This document shows, in pieces, positions 26,612 to 36,966 of a stretch of 64,000 nt of DNA. Origin of the DNA: an uncultured Polaribacter sp. (GTDB lineage Bacteria; Bacteroidota; Bacteroidia; Flavobacteriales; Flavobacteriaceae). The notes beneath the pieces were generated by a model that saw only the letters and a list, made by a program, of their open reading frames with translations, searched no databases and was not told the DNA's origin. Location of the stretch: assembly GCF_947496195.1 (NCBI RefSeq), contig NZ_CANMBY010000004.1, positions 1 to 64,000 of the forward strand. Reading direction: 5' to 3'. The translations under genes and the position numbers were made by a program. Numbering within the stretch: position 1 is the stretch's first letter; each line of letters opens with the position of its first letter.

Positions 26612-29116
26612 ATGGCAGATGGAGAAAAGTTAATTCCAATTAACATTGAAGAGCAGATGAAATCTGCTTACATCGATTATTCGATGTCAGTGATAGTATC
26701 AAGAGCATTACCTGATGTAAGAGATGGTTTAAAACCAGTTCACAGAAGAGTTTTATATGGTATGCACGAATTAGGAATTAAAGCTACTGGAGCGTATAAA
26801 AAATCAGCAAGAATTGTAGGTGAAGTATTAGGTAAGTATCATCCTCATGGAGATACATCTGTTTACGATTCTATGGTACGTATGGCTCAAGATTGGAGTG
26901 TACGTTATATGATGGTAGATGGTCAAGGGAATTTTGGTTCTGTAGATGGAGATTCACCAGCAGCAATGCGTTATACTGAGGTGAGAATGCAGAAAATATC
27001 TGAAGAAATGTTAGCAGATATTGAAAAAGAAACTGTAGATCATACCTTAAATTTTGATGATACATTACATGAACCTACTGTATTGCCAACAAGAATACCA
27101 AATCTATTAGTAAATGGAGCTTCTGGTATTGCAGTTGGTATGGCTACAAATATGGCCCCTCATAACTTAACAGAAGTTATAGATGGTACAGTTGCTTATA
27201 TTGATAATAGAGATATTGAGATTGATGAGTTAATGCAACACGTAAAAGCGCCAGATTTTCCAACAGGTGGTATTATCTATGGTTATGATGGTGTTAGAGA
27301 TGCTTTTCATACTGGTAGAGGTCGTATTGTAATGCGAGCAAAAGCCAATATAGAAGAAGTAAAAGGACGTGAATGTATTATTGTTACAGAAATACCTTAT
27401 CAAGTTAACAAAGCAGATATGATTAAGAAAACTGCTGATTTAGTTAATGAGAAAAAATTAGTAGGTATTGCAAATATTCGAGATGAGTCAGATAGAAATG
27501 GAATGCGTATAGTTTATATTTTAAAACGTGATGCGATTCCTAATATCGTTTTAAATAAACTTTTTAAATACACGCAGCTTCAGACTTCTTTTAGTGTAAA
27601 TAATATTGCATTAGTTAAAGGTAAACCAGAGCAATTAAATTTAAAACAACTTATACATTATTTTGTAGAACATAGACATGAGGTAGTAGTAAGAAGAACT
27701 GAATATGAGCTTAAAAAAGCAGAGGCTAGAGCTCATATTTTAGAAGGTTTAATTATAGCATCTGACAATATAGATGAAGTAATTGCTTTAATAAGAGGTT
27801 CTAAAAATGCAGATGAAGCTCGTGAAAAATTAATAGAACGTTTTGAGCTTACAGAAATTCAGGCAAAAGCGATTGTAGAAATGCGTTTACGTCAGTTAAC
27901 AGGTCTAGAACAAGACAAGTTAAGAGCTGAGTTTGAAGAAATCATGAAGACGATTGCTGATTTAAAAGATATTTTAGAAAATGAGCCAAGACGTTACCAA
28001 ATCATAAAAGACGAACTTTTACATATTAAAGAAAAATATGGTGATGAAAGAAGATCTACTATAGAATATGCTGGTGGTGATATGAGAATCGAAGATATGA
28101 TTCCTAATCATAAAGTTGTAGTTACAATTTCTAATGCAGGTTATCTAAAACGTACAAATCTTGATGAATATAAAGTTCAAAATAGAGGAGGTAGAGGTCA
28201 AAAAGGAGCAACAACAAGAAATGAAGATTTCTTAGAACATCTGTTTGTGGGTACAAACCACCAATACATGTTGTTCTTTACTCAAAAAGGTAAAGTATTC
28301 TGGATGCGTGTTTATGAAATTCCTGAAGGTGGTAAAAACACTAAAGGAAGAGCAATGCAGAACTTGATTAATATTGAACAAGATGATAAGGTAAAAGCAT
28401 TCTTAGTAACGCAAGACCTAAAAGACGAAGATTATATTAATAGCCATTATGTGATTATGGCTACTAAAAAAGGTCAAGTTAAAAAGACTTCTTTAGAGCA
28501 ATATTCTAGACCAAGAACTAATGGTATTAATGCTATTACAATTAAAGAAGGTGATGAGCTGTTAGAAGCTAAACTAACAACAGGAGATAGCCAAGTAATG
28601 TTAGCCTTAAAGTCTGGTAAAGCAATTCGTTTCGAAGAAGAGAAAACTAGACCAATGGGAAGAACAGCTTCAGGTGTAAGAGGTATTACTTTACAACACG
28701 AAAATGATGAGGTAATTGGTATGGTTTCTGTAAATGATTTTGAAAGTGATATTCTTGTTGTTTCTGAAAAAGGATATGGAAAACGTTCAAGTTTAGAGGA
28801 TTATAGAATTACCAATAGAGGAGGTAAAGGTGTAAAGACTTTGAATATCTCAGAAAAAACGGGTAATTTAGTAGCCATTAAAAATGTAGATGATAATAAC
28901 GATTTAATGATTATTAATAAGTCTGGAATTGTTATTAGAATGTCTGTAGAAGATTTAAGAGTTATGGGACGTGCAACTCAAGGGGTTCGTTTAATTAACA
29001 TTAAAGATGATGATAGTATTGCTGCTGTTGCTAAAGTAGTTAATGAAGAAGGAGATAATGACACTGATGAAACAGAAAATGGCACGGAAATTGAAAACAG
29101 TAATAACGAAAACTAA
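26612..29116 (+). CDS. gyrA: DNA gyrase subunit A
   Basis: 834 residues. The N-terminal breakage-reunion domain has [17 protein letters not shown] (about 30-46), the quinolone pocket [17 protein letters not shown] (about 77-93) and the active-site tyrosine in [10 protein letters not shown] (Tyr121). The C-terminal beta-pinwheel contains six blade motifs and the GyrA-box-like [10 protein letters not shown] (about 528-537), which points to gyrase rather than ParC. The tail is acidic and Asn-rich. The residue at E. coli Ser83 is Thr, and Asp87 is kept. A TPR gene follows after 30 bp. Confidence 0.97.
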   Translation: MADGEKLIPINIEEQMKSAYIDYSMSVIVSRALPDVRDGLKPVHRRVLYGMHELGIKATGAYKKSARIVGEVLGKYHPHGDTSVYDSMVRMAQDWSVRYMMVDGQGNFGSVDGDSPAAMRYTEVRMQKISEEMLADIEKETVDHTLNFDDTLHEPTVLPTRIPNLLVNGASGIAVGMATNMAPHNLTEVIDGTVAYIDNRDIEIDELMQHVKAPDFPTGGIIYGYDGVRDAFHTGRGRIVMRAKANIEEVKGRECIIVTEIPYQVNKADMIKKTADLVNEKKLVGIANIRDESDRNGMRIVYILKRDAIPNIVLNKLFKYTQLQTSFSVNNIALVKGKPEQLNLKQLIHYFVEHRHEVVVRRTEYELKKAEARAHILEGLIIASDNIDEVIALIRGSKNADEAREKLIERFELTEIQAKAIVEMRLRQLTGLEQDKLRAEFEEIMKTIADLKDILENEPRRYQIIKDELLHIKEKYGDERRSTIEYAGGDMRIEDMIPNHKVVVTISNAGYLKRTNLDEYKVQNRGGRGQKGATTRNEDFLEHLFVGTNHQYMLFFTQKGKVFWMRVYEIPEGGKNTKGRAMQNLINIEQDDKVKAFLVTQDLKDEDYINSHYVIMATKKGQVKKTSLEQYSRPRTNGINAITIKEGDELLEAKLTTGDSQVMLALKSGKAIRFEEEKTRPMGRTASGVRGITLQHENDEVIGMVSVNDFESDILVVSEKGYGKRSSLEDYRITNRGGKGVKTLNISEKTGNLVAIKNVDDNNDLMIINKSGIVIRMSVEDLRVMGRATQGVRLINIKDDDSIAAVAKVVNEEGDNDTDETENGTEIENSNNEN

Positions 29117-29146
29117 AAATTAGAATTAAATTAATAAACAAATAAA

Positions 29147-30397
29147 ATGAAGAAACAAATATTAGCGCTTGCTGTTGGATTTATGTCGGTTGTAACGTTT
29201 GCGCAAAAAAAAGAACTAAGAGCAGCTGAAAAAGCTTTAAGTAAAAGTGATTACAAAACAGCTATGGCTAGTTTAGAGTCTGTTAAAGGAATGCTTGCAG
29301 ATATGGAAGAAAAATATAAATCGCAATATTATTTTTTAAATGCTCAAGTATTAAGTGGTAAAAATGATTTACAAGGAGCTGCAGAAGCATTTAATCAATT
29401 ATTTGATTACGAAAAACAAACAGGTAAAAAAAGGTATTCTAAAGAAGCTGAACCAATGTTAATGTCTGTTATTCAAAAAGTTTCTCAAAGAGCCATTAAC
29501 TTGTATAACAATGATAAAGATTTTAAAAATGCAGCTAAAGACTTTTATTTAACTTATAAGTTAAGCCCTAAGGATACAAGTTTTTTATATAATGCAGCTG
29601 TTAGTGCTTCATTAGCTAAAGAATATGATACTTCTTTAGAATATTATAAAGAGTTACAAAAACTTGGTTATACAGGTATTACTACAGAATATTACGCTAC
29701 TAACAAAGAAACAGGTGTAGTAGAAAATTTAGGTACAAAAGATCAAAGAGATTTTATGATTAAATCTGGTCAATATATGAAACCAGAAGATAGAAGCACT
29801 GAGTCTAAACAAGGTGATATTATAAAAAATATAGGTTATATATATATTAGTCAAGGTAAAACGCAAGAAGCTATTTCTGCAATAACAGAAGCGAGAAAAA
29901 CAAACCCTAAAGACTTAAACTTAATTCTTAATGAAGCTCAATTATACATTAAATTAGAGAAGATGGATAAGTTTGCTCAGTTAATGAAAGAAGCTATTGA
30001 GTTAGATCCAAATAACCCAACTTTATTTTTTAACCTTGGTGTTGTTAACCAAAATGAAAATAAAACAGAAGAGGCTATTGGGTATTACAAAAAAGCAATC
30101 GAATTAAAGCCAGATTATGGTGATGCTTATATGAATTTAGCTGTAGCTATCTTATCTGGAGAAAAAGCTATAGTTGATGAAATGAATAAAAACTTATCTA
30201 ACTTTAAAAAATATGAAGAGTTAGAAGAGAAACAAAAAGCATTATATAGAAGAGCTTTACCTTACTTAGAAAAAGCAGATGAAATAAAAAGATCAGAAGA
30301 TACTGTTAAGTCTCTTTTAAATATTTATGATATTCTTTTAATGGAAGATAAAGCAGATAAATTAAGACCTATCTATAAAAAAATGAGAGGTCAATAA
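29147..30397 (+). CDS. Exported tetratricopeptide-repeat protein
   Basis: 416 residues with a clear signal peptide (MKKQILALAVGFMSVVTFAQ) and TPR units. The clearest are NPTLFFNLGVVNQNENKTEE and AIGYYKKAIELKPDYGDAYM (about 285-325), with others near 25-60, 130-165 and 230-265. TPR arrays hold partners together. A conserved periplasmic TPR protein next to gyrA is common in Flavobacteriaceae, but its role is not known. Probably cotranscribed with gyrA (30-bp gap); a strong terminator follows. Confidence 0.88.
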   Translation: MKKQILALAVGFMSVVTFAQKKELRAAEKALSKSDYKTAMASLESVKGMLADMEEKYKSQYYFLNAQVLSGKNDLQGAAEAFNQLFDYEKQTGKKRYSKEAEPMLMSVIQKVSQRAINLYNNDKDFKNAAKDFYLTYKLSPKDTSFLYNAAVSASLAKEYDTSLEYYKELQKLGYTGITTEYYATNKETGVVENLGTKDQRDFMIKSGQYMKPEDRSTESKQGDIIKNIGYIYISQGKTQEAISAITEARKTNPKDLNLILNEAQLYIKLEKMDKFAQLMKEAIELDPNNPTLFFNLGVVNQNENKTEEAIGYYKKAIELKPDYGDAYMNLAVAILSGEKAIVDEMNKNLSNFKKYEELEEKQKALYRRALPYLEKADEIKRSEDTVKSLLNIYDILLMEDKADKLRPIYKKMRGQ

Positions 30398-30412
30398 GCT
30401 TATCAAATAGTA

Positions 30413-30448
30413 TAAAAAAACCGAAACTTAAGAGTTTCGGTTTTTTTT
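30413..30448. terminator. Bidirectional terminator
   Basis: AACCGAAACT (30419-30428) pairs with AGTTTCGGTT (30433-30442), with A- and T-runs on the outer sides. It separates the convergent TPR gene and the FecR-like gene. Confidence 0.92.
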
Positions 30449-30467
30449 ATGAGAATAAAAAAGTTAG

Positions 30468-31250
30468 TTAATACTGAATAGTAAACTTCTCAGCTATTAA
30501 TTTATTAATTTCATTTTCTTTAAAATTTAAATCAATTAACTCCTTTTTAAAAACTTTTATGTCTTGTTTAAGGTTTGTTATTTGTATATCTGTTAAAATA
30601 CTAAAATTAGTAGTATCTGATTGATGATTAGCGTCTGATAAAGACCATGTGTAATTACCTCCTTTTCTTAAGAAAATACCATCTACATTTAGAGTCAAAA
30701 AGCTGCCATTTGTTTCTATTTCTTTACTTTTTTTTGTTTTAGAATCAATAATTTTTAAAGTCAAATTAATGTGGTTATCATTAACCCACTCAAAATAAAT
30801 TTTTTCTTTAAAAATTTGAGTTTTAGGTAAAGGTTGTAAAATACTTCCTACTGGTTTGGTTCTGTATACTACTCCAGCATTTGAGTTTTTTTCAACATCG
30901 TTCATCATCTTTTTAAACAAGTAGTTAAAGTACTTTTTGGTTACACTTGCTTTCTCATTTATTTTTTTATGTTCTAATACTTTATTTAGAGTATAGCTTC
31001 CTGGTGCATCAAGTTGATATAGCTCACCTTTTTCATCTATTAGTTTAATAGCTTCAGCATTCTCTAATTGTAAAATTAAATTTTTATTAAAAACATCTCC
31101 TTTATTAATACTTTTGTATTCAGTTTTATTTTGAATATGAGGGTTTCCTGTAGTTTCTATAACGCAAAGTTTATCTTGACTGTAAGTAAGTATAGAAATA
31201 AATAATAATAAATAAAATAAATTGGTTTTTAATCTAAATAACTTTTCCAT
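30468..31250 (-). CDS. Small exported protein, FecR-like N-terminal half
   Basis: 260 residues. The signal peptide probably ends at ILTYSQ (about residue 25). Residues about 30-90 resemble a FecR/iron-dicitrate-sensor-type beta domain, with the pattern INKGDVFNKNLILQLENAEAI, then LIDEKGELYQLDAPGSYTL. Residues 125-205 look like a beta-sandwich (EKIYFEWVNDNHINLTLKII). A charged helical tail ends the protein. It overlaps the CHASE2 gene by 22 bp, so the two are coupled. I do not recognise the full protein; FecR similarity is a judgement by eye. Confidence 0.7.
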   Translation of the reverse strand: MEKLFRLKTNLFYLLLFISILTYSQDKLCVIETTGNPHIQNKTEYKSINKGDVFNKNLILQLENAEAIKLIDEKGELYQLDAPGSYTLNKVLEHKKINEKASVTKKYFNYLFKKMMNDVEKNSNAGVVYRTKPVGSILQPLPKTQIFKEKIYFEWVNDNHINLTLKIIDSKTKKSKEIETNGSFLTLNVDGIFLRKGGNYTWSLSDANHQSDTTNFSILTDIQITNLKQDIKVFKKELIDLNFKENEINKLIAEKFTIQY

Positions 31251-32374
31251 ATTCTTTTAGTTTTAATAAATTTTATCAAATGCACATAAAAAATAAATAA
31301 ATTAGAAGATATAACAGTAATACCAGTTATATAAAAAACATTTAAATATATGTCATAATTGTACAATAACAAATGAAAGTACAGCAACACAACTGTATAA
31401 ATAAATAGTACTAACCACTTAAAAGTTCTATTATAAATTTCTCCTTTTCTCTCTAATTTTAATAAGAATATCATAAAAATAAAAACAGAAATAAAAGTAA
31501 ATGTATATAACCAAAAAGAAGAAACTTCAGTTATAAAACTATCTTCTATTAACATTTTTAAAATATTTGCATGTACAACTACACCAAACATATCTGGATA
31601 AGATTTACCTGATGTCTTAAGATTTAAGGGTGTAAAAAATTTATCTTCAATATCATTTTTACTTCCTAGTGGTTGACCTAAATAACCAAGTAAAACAATT
31701 TTATTTTTAAAAATATCTCTGTTTTTTAAAGTCATAAATTCATCAAATTCAAAATGAATAAATGATTTATAATTCCCAGAATATTTAATTCGTTTTGAAG
31801 ATTTTAATTCATTAAAATTTAATTTTTTACCAAATTTAAGCGCTATTTTGGCAGCAAATGATGTGTCTTTTTTATAAATAAAATCTGTAGTTCTTATAAC
31901 ACTACCTCCATTGAAGTTGATGTTTATAAAACCGTTATTTTTGGAGTTAAAAATTGGGTGATTACTAATTACAGAATCTCTATCAAAATTAATTGCGCTT
32001 ATAATTAATGAATTCGATAAAAATTTCGATAAATATTTATCTTCTTCTTCGTTTTTTAATTCTCTAAAAATTGCATCTACGCCTATAACTTTTGGCTTAG
32101 CTTCTATTAAACTTTCAAGTAAAAAAGCAATTTCTAATCTACTTTTATTTTCAATATTAACTAAGACAATATCTTTATTTACATTATTATCCTGTATTTG
32201 TTCAGCATAATAAATATCACTAAAACTAAAGTCTTTAAAAGCTTCTTTAAAAGGATTTAAAAAGCTTAGATTTAAAATAATTAATGATAAAAGAAAAGTA
32301 AGAAAAAGACAAAAAAGTGTTGATAAAAAAGCATCCTTTAGAATTAGACTATGTTTTTTTATCCACTTTATCAT
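31229..32374 (-). CDS. CHASE2-domain membrane protein with no output domain
   Basis: 381 residues. One N-terminal helix (about 12-35) leads into an extracytoplasmic CHASE2 domain (about 45-275), seen in DIVLVNIENKSRLEIAFLLE, PKVIGVDAIF, NKIVLLGYLGQPLGSKNDIEDKF-like text and FGVVVHANILKMLIED. Three membrane helices follow (about 283-300, 315-335, 340-362), then a short basic tail. CHASE2 usually senses ligands for kinases, cyclases or diguanylate enzymes, but none is fused here. It is the third gene of a run with thiolase and NlpC/P60 and overlaps the FecR-like gene. Signal output, if any, must pass through another protein. Confidence 0.85.
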   Translation of the reverse strand: MIKWIKKHSLILKDAFLSTLFCLFLTFLLSLIILNLSFLNPFKEAFKDFSFSDIYYAEQIQDNNVNKDIVLVNIENKSRLEIAFLLESLIEAKPKVIGVDAIFRELKNEEEDKYLSKFLSNSLIISAINFDRDSVISNHPIFNSKNNGFININFNGGSVIRTTDFIYKKDTSFAAKIALKFGKKLNFNELKSSKRIKYSGNYKSFIHFEFDEFMTLKNRDIFKNKIVLLGYLGQPLGSKNDIEDKFFTPLNLKTSGKSYPDMFGVVVHANILKMLIEDSFITEVSSFWLYTFTFISVFIFMIFLLKLERKGEIYNRTFKWLVLFIYTVVLLYFHLLLYNYDIYLNVFYITGITVISSNLFIFYVHLIKFIKTKRIWKSYLD

Positions 32375-32375
32375 T

Positions 32376-33146
32376 TTAAATTATTCTTTTAATTATTCTA
32401 AGTTTATGAGTGTGTTTTTGTAATTCAGCGTTATAAATTCCACTATGGTCTAAGGTATCAATTCTAACTTTACCATTAGCATGAATAATTTGGTAGTTAT
32501 TTAAAATAATGCCAACATGTGTAATTTCTCCTTCATCATTATCAAAAAAAGCTAAATCTCCTGGTTCACTTTCTTCAATAAAACTTAATACTTCACCTTG
32601 TGTAGCTTGCTGGTTAGCATCTCTTAAAAGTTTGTAACCACAAAGTTTATACACCATTTGAGAAAAACCAGAGCAATCAATTCCAAAAGGAGTTTTACCA
32701 CCCCAAAGATAAGGAGTGTTTAAATAGGTAAATGCTTTATGAATTATTTTGTCTTTATCTAAAGTTCCTCTTGATATTTTACCTTCAAAATTAAAGATAG
32801 AAGTATTAATTTTTAAACTGTTATTCTCATAAAAAGGAAGGTTAGCTCCTAAGGGTATTGTAATTAAATCGTTGTTTGTTGTTGATATAAAATCTATAAT
32901 TTCATTAGATAGGGTATATTCATCATTTACTATTCTTTCATAAATATCTTCAGAAATTTCTTGAAATTGTAGATGATGAATATATCCTTCAAAATTATCA
33001 AAACTTAACTTTATTTTACTCCATTCTTTATCTTTTTCGAGTATTGTAAAATGCTCACCAAATAAAACCTGATTTGTCATTTCTGACTGATGAGAAGGTT
33101 CTTTGCGTAAAGGCACAATACCAAGATTACAAATTCCGTAAAACAA
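32376..33146 (-). CDS. NlpC/P60 family cell-wall endopeptidase
   Basis: 256 residues without an obvious signal peptide. The N-terminal half has SH3-like repeats (PLRKEPSHQSEMTNQVLFGE, about 12-31). The C-terminal half is NlpC/P60: the catalytic Cys in PFGIDCSGFSQMVYKLCG (about 151-168), then the catalytic His in GEITHVGIIL and a further His in IIHANGKVRID. It cleaves peptide stems of peptidoglycan. Spacing is 10 bp from the thiolase and 1 bp to CHASE2, so it belongs to the same operon. Confidence 0.92.
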   Translation of the reverse strand: MFYGICNLGIVPLRKEPSHQSEMTNQVLFGEHFTILEKDKEWSKIKLSFDNFEGYIHHLQFQEISEDIYERIVNDEYTLSNEIIDFISTTNNDLITIPLGANLPFYENNSLKINTSIFNFEGKISRGTLDKDKIIHKAFTYLNTPYLWGGKTPFGIDCSGFSQMVYKLCGYKLLRDANQQATQGEVLSFIEESEPGDLAFFDNDEGEITHVGIILNNYQIIHANGKVRIDTLDHSGIYNAELQKHTHKLRIIKRII

Positions 33147-33156
33147 ATTCTTAGGT

Positions 33157-34332
33157 TTAAATATTTTCTAAAATCATTGCACTAGCACCACCACCACCAT
33201 TACAAATAGCAGCTGCTCCAAATTTAGCATTATTTTGTTTTAAAATAGAAGTCAATGCCATAACTATTCTAGCACCTGAAACCCCTAAAGGATGTCCTAA
33301 TGAAACTGCACCACCATTTACATTTACTTTTGCGCTATCTAAACCTAATATTTTCATATTAGCTAAACCCACCACAGAAAAAGCTTCATTTAACTCAAAA
33401 TACTCTACATCATTTATAGTTAAATTAGCTTTTGCTAATGCTTTTGGTAATGCTTTAGCAGGAGCTGTAGTAAACCACTTTGGTTCGTGAGCAGCATCTG
33501 CATAACTTGTAATTTTAGCAAGAGGTTTTACATTTAATTCTTTTGCTTTTTCTAAAGACATTAAAACTAAAGCTGCACCACCATCATTAATAGTTGATGC
33601 ATTAGCAGCAGTAACAGTTCCATCTTTTGTAAAAGCAGCTCTTAATGAAGGTATTTTCTCCATTTTTACATTTTTATACTCTTCATCTTCAGTGAAAATA
33701 ATTGGTTCTCCACGTCTTTGAGGTATTTCTACAGGAACTACTTCATCAGCAAATTTTCCTGAAGCCCAAGCCTTTTGAGATCTTTTATAAGACTCAATTG
33801 CAAAATTATCTTGGTCTTCTCTAGAGAAATCATATTCAACAGCACATGCATCAGCACAAACACCCATAGCTACTTTGTCATAAGCGTCCACTAATCCGTC
33901 TTTTTGCATACCATCTTCCATGGTAACTGGCCCAAATTTTGTGCCCATTCTTGCATGTTGGTAATGAGGAATACTACTCATATTTTCCATACCACCTGCA
34001 ACAACAATGTCTGCATCTCCTAAAGCTATTGTTTGGGCAGCTAACATTATAGATTTCATTCCAGAAGCACAAACTTTATTTATTGTTGTACATGGTACAC
34101 TGTCAGGAATACCTGCATGTATTGCAGCTTGTCTAGCAGGTGCTTGTCCTAAACCAGCAGAAACTACATTTCCCATAAAAACTTCTTGAACTAATTTTGG
34201 GTCTAAATTTATTTTTTTAAGTGCACCTTCTATAGCAACAGCACCTAGTTTTGTTGCAGGTATACTAGATAAACTTCCCATAAAACTACCTATTGGTGTT
34301 CTAGCAATTGAAACAATTACAACTTCCTTCAT
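33157..34332 (-). CDS. Acetyl-CoA C-acyltransferase (thiolase)
   Basis: 391 residues. The active-site Cys lies in TTINKVCASGMKSIMLAAQ (about 83-101), the His in GHPLGVSGARI (about 346-356), and the second Cys in AAICNGGGGASAM (about 374-386). It condenses or cleaves acyl-CoAs; the sequence is closest to biosynthetic acetyl-CoA acetyltransferases, but degradative use is possible. First gene of the minus-strand run to the FecR-like protein; a TATTTTTG -7 element lies 40 bp upstream. Confidence 0.96.
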   Translation of the reverse strand: MKEVVIVSIARTPIGSFMGSLSSIPATKLGAVAIEGALKKINLDPKLVQEVFMGNVVSAGLGQAPARQAAIHAGIPDSVPCTTINKVCASGMKSIMLAAQTIALGDADIVVAGGMENMSSIPHYQHARMGTKFGPVTMEDGMQKDGLVDAYDKVAMGVCADACAVEYDFSREDQDNFAIESYKRSQKAWASGKFADEVVPVEIPQRRGEPIIFTEDEEYKNVKMEKIPSLRAAFTKDGTVTAANASTINDGGAALVLMSLEKAKELNVKPLAKITSYADAAHEPKWFTTAPAKALPKALAKANLTINDVEYFELNEAFSVVGLANMKILGLDSAKVNVNGGAVSLGHPLGVSGARIVMALTSILKQNNAKFGAAAICNGGGGASAMILENI

Positions 34333-34371
34333 CCTTAAATATTATTAATGTTTATTGTGTGTATAGTAGCA

Positions 34372-34379
34372 CAAAAATA
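34372..34379 (-). promoter_or_regulatory. Promoter -7 element of the thiolase operon
   Basis: TATTTTTG on the minus strand fits TAnnTTTG. A -33 element at the standard distance is not evident. Confidence 0.45.
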
Positions 34380-34470
34380 ACCAAATTATATCAAAAGCTT
34401 TTCTTAATAGAATCGTAATTTTAAAGCTTCGTTTTTTTACTGTAAGTTTGTTGTATCTAGATACTTTTTT

Positions 34471-36534
34471 ATGAGTGAGTTTGTAAATAAAATTTATAGA
34501 AATAATACCATTATTTATAAGGTAATCTTATTTCTTGTTAGTACAATCGCTATTGTTTATCTGTTTCCAAAAGGTGGTCAATTTAAATATGAATTTAATA
34601 ATGGTCAATTATGGAGGTATGATAATTTGTATGCGCCTTTTGATTTTGCTATTCAAAAATCTGAAGAAGAAATTACGATAGAAAAGAAAGAAATAGAAGT
34701 TAATGCTAAACTATATTTTAAATATAACAAAGAGGTAGTTGAAAAAGTAAAACAAGATTTTGAAAATAGTTTATCAAAATTTAAAACAAACGATTCTTTA
34801 ACTATTGATGAAGTTCAAAAGTTTAAAAAATTAGGGTCTACAATAATTAGCCAAGTATATAATGATGGTTTTTTAGAATCTGTAAGTGAAAGTAGAATAG
34901 ATGACCAAAATGACATCATTTCTATTAAAAAAGAAAATGAAGTTCAAGATATACCTTTTAAAAACCTAAATACTTCAAAAGAAGTGTTAAGCATTATAAA
35001 TTCTAATTTAAAAACAATAAAATCTCAATATAAAAGTAACTTATTGCTAGATGAGTTAGCAGGTATTATTAAACCTAATATTACTTTTGATAATGAGCTT
35101 ACAAATAAAATCATAGAAAAGAGTATTGATGGTATTTCATATACAAAAGGTAAAGTTTCTTCAGGAGAACTTATCATATTAAAAGGTGACATAGTTGAAG
35201 GTAAAAAATTAGCCATATTAAATTCACTTAAAAGTGAATCTGAGTCTCAAATTTGGTCTGAGTCTAATTACAGTTGGATTGTTTTTGGTTATACCATTTT
35301 AGTCTCTTTAGCACTTTTGATGTTATTATTGTTTTTACATAAATATAGAATTGAAATCTATAACAACAACAATAAAGTAACATTTATTTTCTTTAATATT
35401 TTTGCAATAATATTTATTCAGACTTTAGTTATAAAATATAATTCTGATTACTTATATATTGTACCATTAAGTATACTTCCAATCATTTTAAAAGCATTTT
35501 TTGATGCAAGGTTAGGTTTGTTTGCTCATGTTCTTACAGTATTGCTTTTAGGGTATATTGTACCCAATAGTTTTGAGTTTATATATCTACATATTATTGC
35601 TGGTATTGTTACTATTTTAACGGTTTCAGAACTATATAAAAGGGCAAATTTATTTATTTCTGTTGCCCAGATTACTGTTATTTACATGCTAACTTATTTT
35701 GCCTTTTCAATTATAAAAGAAGGTAATGCATCTCAGATTAATTGGGATTATTTTATGCTATTTGCTGCTAATGGATTGCTTTCATTTTTGTCGATTATTT
35801 TAATTTATATTTATGAAAAAGTTTTTGGGTTAGTTTCTGATGTAACTTTATTAGAATTATCAAATACAAATACACCTTTATTAAGAGAACTTAATGAGAA
35901 AGCACCAGGAACATTTCAGCATTCTATGCAAGTTGCAAATTTAGCAGAGGCTGCAGCTAATGAAATAGGAGCTAATTCTATGTTGGTAAGAACAGGAGCA
36001 TTGTATCATGATATAGGTAAAATGGCTAATCCTATGTATTTTATAGAGAATCAAACTACTGGCGTTAACCCTCATAATGATTTGTCACCTTCAGATAGTG
36101 CAAAAATTATAATAGATCATGTAATTCTTGGTGTAGAAATAGCTAAAAAGAATAATTTACCAGATAGGATTATAGATTTTATAAGAACACATCATGGAAC
36201 AAGTACGACTTATTATTTTTTAAGAAAAGAACAAGAGTTAAATCCAGATACAAAAGTAAAAGTAGAAAAATTTCAATATAAAGGTCCTATACCATTTTCA
36301 AAAGAGACGGCTATTTTAATGATGTGTGATGCTGCTGAAGCTGCTTCTAAAAGTTTAAAAAATCCAACAGCTCAAAGTATTAACGATTTAATAGACAAGA
36401 TAGTAAGTAAGCAAGTTTCCGATAACCAATTTGTAAACTCAGATATTACTTTTAGAGAAATAAATATTATTAGAAAAGTGATTAAGAAAAAATTGATGAA
36501 TATTTATCATTTAAGAGTAGAATATCCTGAATAA
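34471..36534 (+). CDS. 7TM-HD receptor phosphodiesterase (PgpH-like)
   Basis: 687 residues. One membrane helix near the N-terminus (about 18-36) is followed by a large extracellular domain (about 40-260, 7TM-HDED type). A seven-helix membrane block lies at about 265-455, and a cytosolic HD domain at about 475-660. HD residues are visible: APGTFQHSMQVANLAEAAA and GALYHDIGKM (HDIG motif), then THHGTSTTYYF. PgpH relatives hydrolyse cyclic di-AMP. The extracellular signal is unknown. Confidence 0.93.
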   Translation: MSEFVNKIYRNNTIIYKVILFLVSTIAIVYLFPKGGQFKYEFNNGQLWRYDNLYAPFDFAIQKSEEEITIEKKEIEVNAKLYFKYNKEVVEKVKQDFENSLSKFKTNDSLTIDEVQKFKKLGSTIISQVYNDGFLESVSESRIDDQNDIISIKKENEVQDIPFKNLNTSKEVLSIINSNLKTIKSQYKSNLLLDELAGIIKPNITFDNELTNKIIEKSIDGISYTKGKVSSGELIILKGDIVEGKKLAILNSLKSESESQIWSESNYSWIVFGYTILVSLALLMLLLFLHKYRIEIYNNNNKVTFIFFNIFAIIFIQTLVIKYNSDYLYIVPLSILPIILKAFFDARLGLFAHVLTVLLLGYIVPNSFEFIYLHIIAGIVTILTVSELYKRANLFISVAQITVIYMLTYFAFSIIKEGNASQINWDYFMLFAANGLLSFLSIILIYIYEKVFGLVSDVTLLELSNTNTPLLRELNEKAPGTFQHSMQVANLAEAAANEIGANSMLVRTGALYHDIGKMANPMYFIENQTTGVNPHNDLSPSDSAKIIIDHVILGVEIAKKNNLPDRIIDFIRTHHGTSTTYYFLRKEQELNPDTKVKVEKFQYKGPIPFSKETAILMMCDAAEAASKSLKNPTAQSINDLIDKIVSKQVSDNQFVNSDITFREINIIRKVIKKKLMNIYHLRVEYPE

Positions 36535-36548
36535 AAAATAAAAAAACC

Positions 36549-36579
36549 TTGCTAAATTGTAATTGTAATCTTACATTTG
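36549..36579 (+). promoter_or_regulatory. Promoter of the tRNA cluster
   Basis: TTG (36549-36551), a 20-bp spacer and TACATTTG (36572-36579, exact TAnnTTTG match) give a good Bacteroidota promoter, with a start near 36585, about 37 nt before tRNA-Ser. Confidence 0.7.
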
Positions 36580-36621
36580 CACTCGCAATTTTTATTTCAT
36601 CAATTATTTGTTGAAATTTAA

Positions 36622-36704
36622 GGAGAGGTGGCAGAGTGGTAATGCAGCAGATTGCTAATCTGTCGACCTTTTTGGTCGCCAGGGTTCGAGTCCCTGTCTC
36701 TCCG
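36622..36704 (+). tRNA. tRNA-Ser(GCT)
   Basis: 83 nt with a 7-bp acceptor stem (GGAGAGG with TCTCTCC) and a long variable arm typical of serine tRNA. The anticodon loop reads TTGCTAA (anticodon GCT), and the T-arm contains GTTCGAG. No CCA is encoded; it is added after transcription. Confidence 0.95.
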
Positions 36705-36715
36705 CAAATTGCTTT

Positions 36716-36790
36716 CGGGGTGTAGCGTAGCCCGGTTATCGCGCCGCGTTTGGGACGCGGAGGTCGCAGGTTCGAATCCTGCCACCCCGA
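36716..36790 (+). tRNA. tRNA-Pro(TGG)
   Basis: 75 nt. The acceptor pairs CGGGGTG with CACCCCG, the anticodon stem is CCGCG/CGCGG with loop TTTGGGA (anticodon TGG), and the T-loop is GTTCGAA. It lies 11 bp after tRNA-Ser. Confidence 0.96.
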
Positions 36791-36805
36791 CATTTTAGAG
36801 TTACT

Positions 36806-36879
36806 GGTCGCGTAGCTCAGCTGGATAGAGCATCTGCCTTCTAAGCAGACGGTCACAGGTTCGAATCCTGTCGCGATCA
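36806..36879 (+). tRNA. tRNA-Arg(TCT)
   Basis: 74 nt. The acceptor pairs GGTCGCG with CGCGATC, the anticodon stem is TCTGC/GCAGA with loop CTTCTAA (anticodon TCT), and the T-arm is ACAGGTTCGAATCCTGT. It is the third gene of the cluster, directly before a terminator. Confidence 0.96.
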
Positions 36880-36882
36880 CAT

Positions 36883-36912
36883 AAAGCCTTACTTTTTAGT
36901 AAGGCTTTTTTG
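36883..36912 (+). terminator. Terminator of the tRNA cluster
   Basis: AAGCCTTACT (36884-36893) pairs with AGTAAGGCTT (36898-36907) around a TTTT loop. It is followed by T6 on the + strand. Confidence 0.92.
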
Positions 36913-36966
36913 TTTTTTGTATCTAATAAATATTTGTATTTAACTTAGGATTAGTATTTTAAAAAA

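Noticed and set aside
36482..36880. 132-codon minus-strand frame across the tRNA cluster
   Set aside because: It is antisense to three tRNA genes. The apparent protein is the translated complement of tRNA sequence, a common false call.
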